NCBI GenBank assembly: GCA_028697715.1
Contig: JAQVDS010000025.1
Coordinates: forward strand, 1 to 36,963
Source of the DNA: Acidithiobacillus sp.
GTDB taxonomy: Bacteria; Pseudomonadota; Gammaproteobacteria; Acidithiobacillales; Acidithiobacillaceae
Direction of reading: 5' to 3'
DNA: 36,963 bases
Shown: positions 33,890 through 36,963 of the stretch, one piece after another
Layout of the letters: every line of letters starts with the position of its first letter
Numbering within the stretch: position 1 is the stretch's first letter
Notes under the pieces: model-generated
Told to the model about the DNA's origin: nothing
The model's database searches: none
Seen by the model: the letters and a program-made list of their open reading frames with translations, nothing else
Translations under genes and position numbers: made by a program

Positions 33890-34934
33890 CAAACAAGGCT
33901 ACTGCACTCCCTCTGGGCAGATAAGTAGCCTGCCCGAGGTGGGGGGGCTTTGGGATCAATATGGCAGACGCATCACCTACCTGCGGCTATCCCTTACTGA
34001 ACACTGCAACTTTCGCTGTCAGTACTGCAGCCCAGCGGAAGGCACACCGTACTTCGAGCGTGAGGAACATCTGCGTCCTGACGAGATTCACCTCGTCCTG
34101 CGCAGTTTTCAGGCCCTGGGTCTCCGACATCTGCGCTTTACTGGCGGCGAACCTCTCATCCATCCTAGCTTGTTGGCGCATGTCCGCTACGCCAACGAAC
34201 TTGGTATCGGTAAAATCAGCCTCAGTAGTAATGGCTATCTGCTCGATCGCTTGGCCGAACCTCTTGCCCAGGCGGGGCTGAACAGTCTCAATATTAGCCT
34301 GGATAGCCTCGACCCCGACAAGTTTCAACAGGTAACCCGGGGGGGGATGTTGCCGCGCGTGCTACGCGGCATCGATGCCGCGCGTGCGGCTGGCATACCC
34401 CGCATCAAGATCAATGCGGTCCTTTTGCGTAGCGTCAACGGGTCGGAATTGGCGTCTCTGGTCGATTACGCGGTCGCCCGTGGCTTGGAGATTCGCTTCA
34501 TAGAAACCATGCCGCTGGGTAGCGCGGGCAGCGGTAGTCAGGAGCAAGATTACCTCTCTGCGAGTGAGGCTCGGGCGACAATCGAGAGAGAGTTTGGTGC
34601 GCTTTTACCGCTTGCGAACAGTCGCGACCAAGGTCCGGCAAGACGGTACGCCCTGCCGGGTGGGCAGGGCAGCATCGGTTTCATCACCCCTATCAGTGAC
34701 AACTTTTGTGCGACTTGCAATCGCGTACGTCTGACGGCAACCGGCCGTCTCGTCTTTTGTCTCGGTCAGGAGGCAGGTATGGAATTGCGTCCCCTGCTCC
34801 GCGCTGGCATGGGTATGGTCGAACTCGGCAAGGCGATCGCACAGGGTATCTGGCAAGACAAACCCGAGCGCCATGTCTTCGATCAGGATCGCAAACGCTC
34901 TTCAAAAATATTTATGATGCGTCTTGGGGGATGA
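33870..34934 (+). CDS. moaA: GTP 3',8-cyclase
   Basis: A 354-residue radical-SAM enzyme of molybdenum cofactor synthesis, partner of MoaC. The N-terminal cluster motif is C46, C50, C53 (LTEHCNFRCQYCSPAEG), and FTGGEPLIHPS is the SAM-binding GGE motif. The C-terminal cluster is in FCATCNRVRLTATGRLVFC. The chain ends in Gly-Gly, which MoaA needs. The ATG at 33870 lies inside soeC; the first 30 residues are not conserved-looking, so a later start is possible but no better codon is evident. Confidence 0.95.
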   Translation: MVASAADKQGYCTPSGQISSLPEVGGLWDQYGRRITYLRLSLTEHCNFRCQYCSPAEGTPYFEREEHLRPDEIHLVLRSFQALGLRHLRFTGGEPLIHPSLLAHVRYANELGIGKISLSSNGYLLDRLAEPLAQAGLNSLNISLDSLDPDKFQQVTRGGMLPRVLRGIDAARAAGIPRIKINAVLLRSVNGSELASLVDYAVARGLEIRFIETMPLGSAGSGSQEQDYLSASEARATIEREFGALLPLANSRDQGPARRYALPGGQGSIGFITPISDNFCATCNRVRLTATGRLVFCLGQEAGMELRPLLRAGMGMVELGKAIAQGIWQDKPERHVFDQDRKRSSKIFMMRLGG

Positions 34935-34942
34935 GATAGATT

Positions 34943-34982
34943 AGAATTCTGGTCGGTAGAGATGCTACCATTAACGAATTCT
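34943..34982. repeat. Nested inverted repeat upstream of the rhodanese gene
   Basis: Outer arms AGAATTC (34943-34949) and GAATTCT (34976-34982) enclose inner arms GGTAG (34955-34959) and CTACC (34965-34969). The structure fills the gap between moaA and the rhodanese-tusA-dsrE-hdr genes. It could be an operator for a dimeric repressor or the 3' end of the soe-moaA transcript. No T-run follows. Confidence 0.65.
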
Positions 34983-35004
34983 GTTTGGGAGTGGATCTAA
35001 GATC

Positions 35005-35322
35005 ATGTATGGCTTCAAAGAAATTACCGCCGAGCAGTTGAAGGAGATGCAGGAGAAGGCGCAGGCCTTCACTTTGATTGACGTGCGTTCACCGGCCGAG
35101 GTTGCCCGCGGGATGATCAGCGGCGCAAAACACATTCCCCTGCATCTGCTGCCAATGAGTATGGCCGAGATCGATAAGGAGAAGCCCTTGGTATTCTATT
35201 GTCTGAGCGGTGGGCGCTCATCGCAGGCCTGCGCTTTCGCGGCCGCACAAGGCTTCTCGGAGGTATACAACCTGCGAGGTGGGATTTCGGGCTGGGCTAA
35301 CCGCTCTTTTCCCATTGTCTAG
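35005..35322 (+). CDS. Single-domain rhodanese sulfurtransferase
   Basis: A 105-residue cytoplasmic rhodanese. TLIDVRSPAEVARGMISGAKHI is the domain opening, and the active-site loop is C66-LSGGR (VFYCLSGGRSSQA). The end is typical, NLRGGISGW. It forms a persulfide on C66 and can pass sulfur to TusA, encoded next. Rhodanese-TusA-DsrE ahead of hdr genes is the standard sulfur-trafficking module of sulfur oxidisers with sHdr. GGGAG lies 12 bases upstream of the ATG. Confidence 0.93.
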   Translation: MYGFKEITAEQLKEMQEKAQAFTLIDVRSPAEVARGMISGAKHIPLHLLPMSMAEIDKEKPLVFYCLSGGRSSQACAFAAAQGFSEVYNLRGGISGWANRSFPIV

Positions 35323-35446
35323 CCTAGCGTATAAGAATATGCTGAAATATGCCGAACTAATCAACAAATTAAAATCTTTGCCTTGCTTGACGGGCAAATC
35401 CTGATACATTCATACGCTGTTGTTTGACTTGAGAGTGGAGGTTGCA

Positions 35447-35677
35447 ATGGTACAAGAAGACAAGTTGCTGGATGCCCGTGGATTGAACTGCCCGCTGCCC
35501 ATCCTGCGCACCAAGAAGGCCCTGGGAGAGATGAATGCCGGACAAGTCCTGAAAATCGTTGCTACCGATCCCGGTGCAGTGAAGGACTTTGAGGCGTTCT
35601 CCAAGCAGACGAAGAATCCTCTGCTCGACCAGGCGGAAGCCGGCGGCGAGTTCGTGTTCTTCATTCAAAAGGCCTGA
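35447..35677 (+). CDS. tusA: Sulfur carrier protein TusA
   Basis: A 76-residue TusA that carries sulfane sulfur as a persulfide on C15 of the CPLP motif (LDARGLNCPLPILRTKKAL). The length and DPGAVKDFEAFSKQT segment are typical. The start at 35447 is fixed by GGAGG six bases upstream; an in-frame start at 35420 would add nine odd residues. The 124-bp gap behind the rhodanese gene is AT-rich and may hold its own promoter. Confidence 0.96.
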   Translation: MVQEDKLLDARGLNCPLPILRTKKALGEMNAGQVLKIVATDPGAVKDFEAFSKQTKNPLLDQAEAGGEFVFFIQKA

Positions 35678-35728
35678 TGAGCCTGAGGCGCCCGAGAATC
35701 GATTTCTGGTGCCCTCGAGGAGTGAATT

Positions 35729-36199
35729 ATGGATGAAAAGAAACTGGCGATTATCGCCACCAAGGGTACGCTGGATTGGGGTTACCCGCCTTTTATCTTG
35801 GCCTCTACCGCAGCGGCTCTTGGTTATAGCGTGGAAATCTTCTTCACCTTTTATGGTCTGCAGTTGCTGAAGAAGGATCTTGGGCATTTGCGAGTCAGCC
35901 CGCTCGGAAACCCGGCCATGCCTATGCCGGTGCCTATGCCGACATTGATGATGGTCTTGCCGGGAATGGAAGGTATGGCAACTTCCATGATGAAAAGCAA
36001 GATGAAGGCCAAGGGCGTGGCGAGTCTTGAAGAGTTGCGTGAACTCTGCGTCGAGGCGGAAGTGCGCATGATTGCCTGCCAGATGACGGTAGACCTGTTC
36101 GAGTTTGATACGGCCGATTTCATCGACGGCATCGAGTTGGGTGGAGCGGCCGCCTTCTTTGAATTTGCGGGCGAGTCCGACATCACCTTGTTCACCTGA
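35729..36199 (+). CDS. dsrE: DsrE-family sulfurtransferase
   Basis: A 156-residue DsrE-like protein, close in look to the DsrE2/DsrE3 branch linked to sHdr clusters. It starts LAIIATKGTLDWGYPPFILAS and has the FTFYGLQLLKK segment, a methionine-rich hydrophobic stretch (PAMPMPVPMPTLMMVLPGM), and two cysteines, C107 and C117 (RMIACQMTVDLF), the latter at the expected persulfide position. It probably accepts sulfur from or gives it to TusA. The hydrophobic stretch may touch the membrane. GAGGAG lies upstream. It is in the same direction as tusA (51 bp) and hdrC1 (68 bp). Confidence 0.9.
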   Translation: MDEKKLAIIATKGTLDWGYPPFILASTAAALGYSVEIFFTFYGLQLLKKDLGHLRVSPLGNPAMPMPVPMPTLMMVLPGMEGMATSMMKSKMKAKGVASLEELRELCVEAEVRMIACQMTVDLFEFDTADFIDGIELGGAAAFFEFAGESDITLFT

Positions 36200-36214
36200 T
36201 CGGAACGGATCAGG
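36195..36214 (+). repeat. Hairpin at the dsrE stop
   Basis: CCTGATC (36195-36201), six bases, GATCAGG (36208-36214) form a perfect 7-bp stem that includes the dsrE stop codon. No T-run follows. It may limit or stabilise the transcript before hdrC1. Confidence 0.5.
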
Positions 36215-36267
36215 GGTGTGGCGGTCAGACAGATATCGGCTTACTACTGCTAGTGAGGAGCAAGTAA

Positions 36268-36951
36268 ATGGCGACTTACGCTGAAATGAAAGAGATGTTC
36301 GATGAGATTCGTGCCGACTTCCGGTACGATCACGAACTCAATGGTTGTCTTAACTGCGGTATCTGCACCGCCACCTGTCCGTCGGCACAGTTTTACGATT
36401 ACAGCCCGCGGGAAATCGTCCAGCTCTTGTGGACGGAAAACGTGGAGCAGATTTACGACGCCATGCAGGAGAAAATCTGGGCTTGTGCGCAGTGTATGAC
36501 CTGTGCCGCACGTTGCCCCTTTAAGAATTCCCCTGGTGGCTTGGTGATGATCATGCGCGAGGTTTCTATTCGCCATGGCATGCAGTCTGCGAAAGACGTG
36601 TTGCGGCCCTTCGGGCGCGTGATGCTCAAGCTCATCACTACCGGCAATCAGTTGTCTCCCGATATGATCCAGCCGGATCACTTCCCCGACTGGGGTCCAA
36701 ACATTCAAAAGGTCGAAGGCGATCTTCGCGTGTTGCGCAAGGCGATCCCGGTGCGCACCCTGCAGACTGTGGAAACTGCCTGGGAAGTTTCGCTGAAGAC
36801 CTCCGTGGAAATGTACACCATCTGGGAAATGACAGGCGTGCTGAAATCCTTGGAAACCATGGATGAAAATCTCTTCGACGTGATCGAGGACTTCATCGAT
36901 GAAAAGCGCGAGGACTACGAAGACTGGCTCGAAAGCCATGGCGACGAGTAA
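36268..36951 (+). CDS. hdrC1: Sulfur-oxidation heterodisulfide-reductase-like subunit HdrC1
   Basis: A 227-residue iron-sulfur protein with two [4Fe-4S] motifs: C27-30-33-37 (CLNCGICTATCPSA) and C73-76-79-83 (CAQCMTCAARCPF), as in HdrC subunits. It is the first subunit of the sHdr complex, proposed to oxidise bound sulfane sulfur to sulfite in the cytoplasm. The remaining subunits lie beyond the window. GAGGAG precedes the ATG. The rhodanese-tusA-dsrE genes upstream support the sulfur-oxidising rather than methanogenic type. The C-terminus is acidic. Confidence 0.93.
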   Translation: MATYAEMKEMFDEIRADFRYDHELNGCLNCGICTATCPSAQFYDYSPREIVQLLWTENVEQIYDAMQEKIWACAQCMTCAARCPFKNSPGGLVMIMREVSIRHGMQSAKDVLRPFGRVMLKLITTGNQLSPDMIQPDHFPDWGPNIQKVEGDLRVLRKAIPVRTLQTVETAWEVSLKTSVEMYTIWEMTGVLKSLETMDENLFDVIEDFIDEKREDYEDWLESHGDE

Positions 36952-36954
36952 GGG

Positions 36955-36963
36955 GTGACGAAA
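36955..36963 (+). CDS. Possible start of the next hdr gene (cut by window end)
   Basis: A GTG three bases after the hdrC1 stop begins an open frame (Met-Thr-Lys) that runs off the window. An hdrB1 gene is expected here from known sHdr clusters, but three codons cannot prove it. Confidence 0.25.

Noticed and set aside
35390..35425. Promoter-like TTGACG/TTGCTT and TACATT hexamers before tusA
   Set aside because: No pair combines good hexamers with 16-18 base spacing, so I could not choose one.

Overview
This window looks like chromosome of a chemolithoautotrophic sulfur oxidiser of the Acidithiobacillia. The Acidithiobacillus caldus/thiooxidans type fits best. The evidence is gene content: a soxXYZA-DUF302-soxB operon without soxCD, a sigma54-type histidine kinase/regulator pair next to it (the TspS-TspR arrangement described in A. 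caldus), and the start of a sulfur-oxidation heterodisulfide-reductase-like cluster (rhodanese-tusA-dsrE-hdrC1). The genus is inferred, since no rRNA or other marker is present. I saw no tRNA, rRNA, CRISPR array, insertion sequence or phage gene, and no gene-free stretch longer than about 250 bp.

Layout. Positions 147-1330 (+) hold a small unknown gene and an ATP-grasp ligase. Positions 1302-9834 (-) form one long co-directional block. It begins at high coordinates with a FimV-like TPR membrane protein, a degenerate receiver protein, an MglA/CvnD-like small GTPase and two roadblock-type proteins, then continues with glyQ-glyS-gmhB-plsC. At 9908-11527 an unknown gene and an L,D-transpeptidase are divergent. 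Positions 11524-18912 (-) hold the cell-shape and lipoate block mreB-mreC-mreD-rodA-dacA-ybeD-lipB-lipA and a YdcF-like gene. The PBP2 gene that often lies between mreD and rodA is absent.

The right half is a sulfur-oxidation superlocus. Positions 19119-23666 (-) are the sox operon, preceded by a good sigma54 -24/-12 element at 23717-23731 and closed by an intrinsic terminator. Positions 23915-28288 (-) encode the response regulator, the histidine kinase and a secreted protein with two PhnD-like substrate-binding domains. In front of that three-gene unit is a second sigma54 element, at 28323-28337, which matches the consensus core perfectly. Positions 28345-34934 hold moaC, a small unknown gene (reverse), a cytoplasmic SoeABC-type molybdenum sulfite dehydrogenase and moaA. 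Positions 35005 to the end hold rhodanese, tusA, dsrE and hdrC1, and the window cuts the hdr cluster.

How the genes could work together (inference): periplasmic thiosulfate is handled by SoxXA/YZ/B. Without SoxCD, the sulfane sulfur is passed on and enters the cytoplasm. There it is carried by rhodanese/TusA/DsrE to the sHdr complex. The sulfite released is oxidised to sulfate by SoeABC, whose cofactor depends on the flanking moaC and moaA. The PhnD-like protein with TspS-TspR and sigma54 would sense a sulfur compound and switch on both itself and sox.
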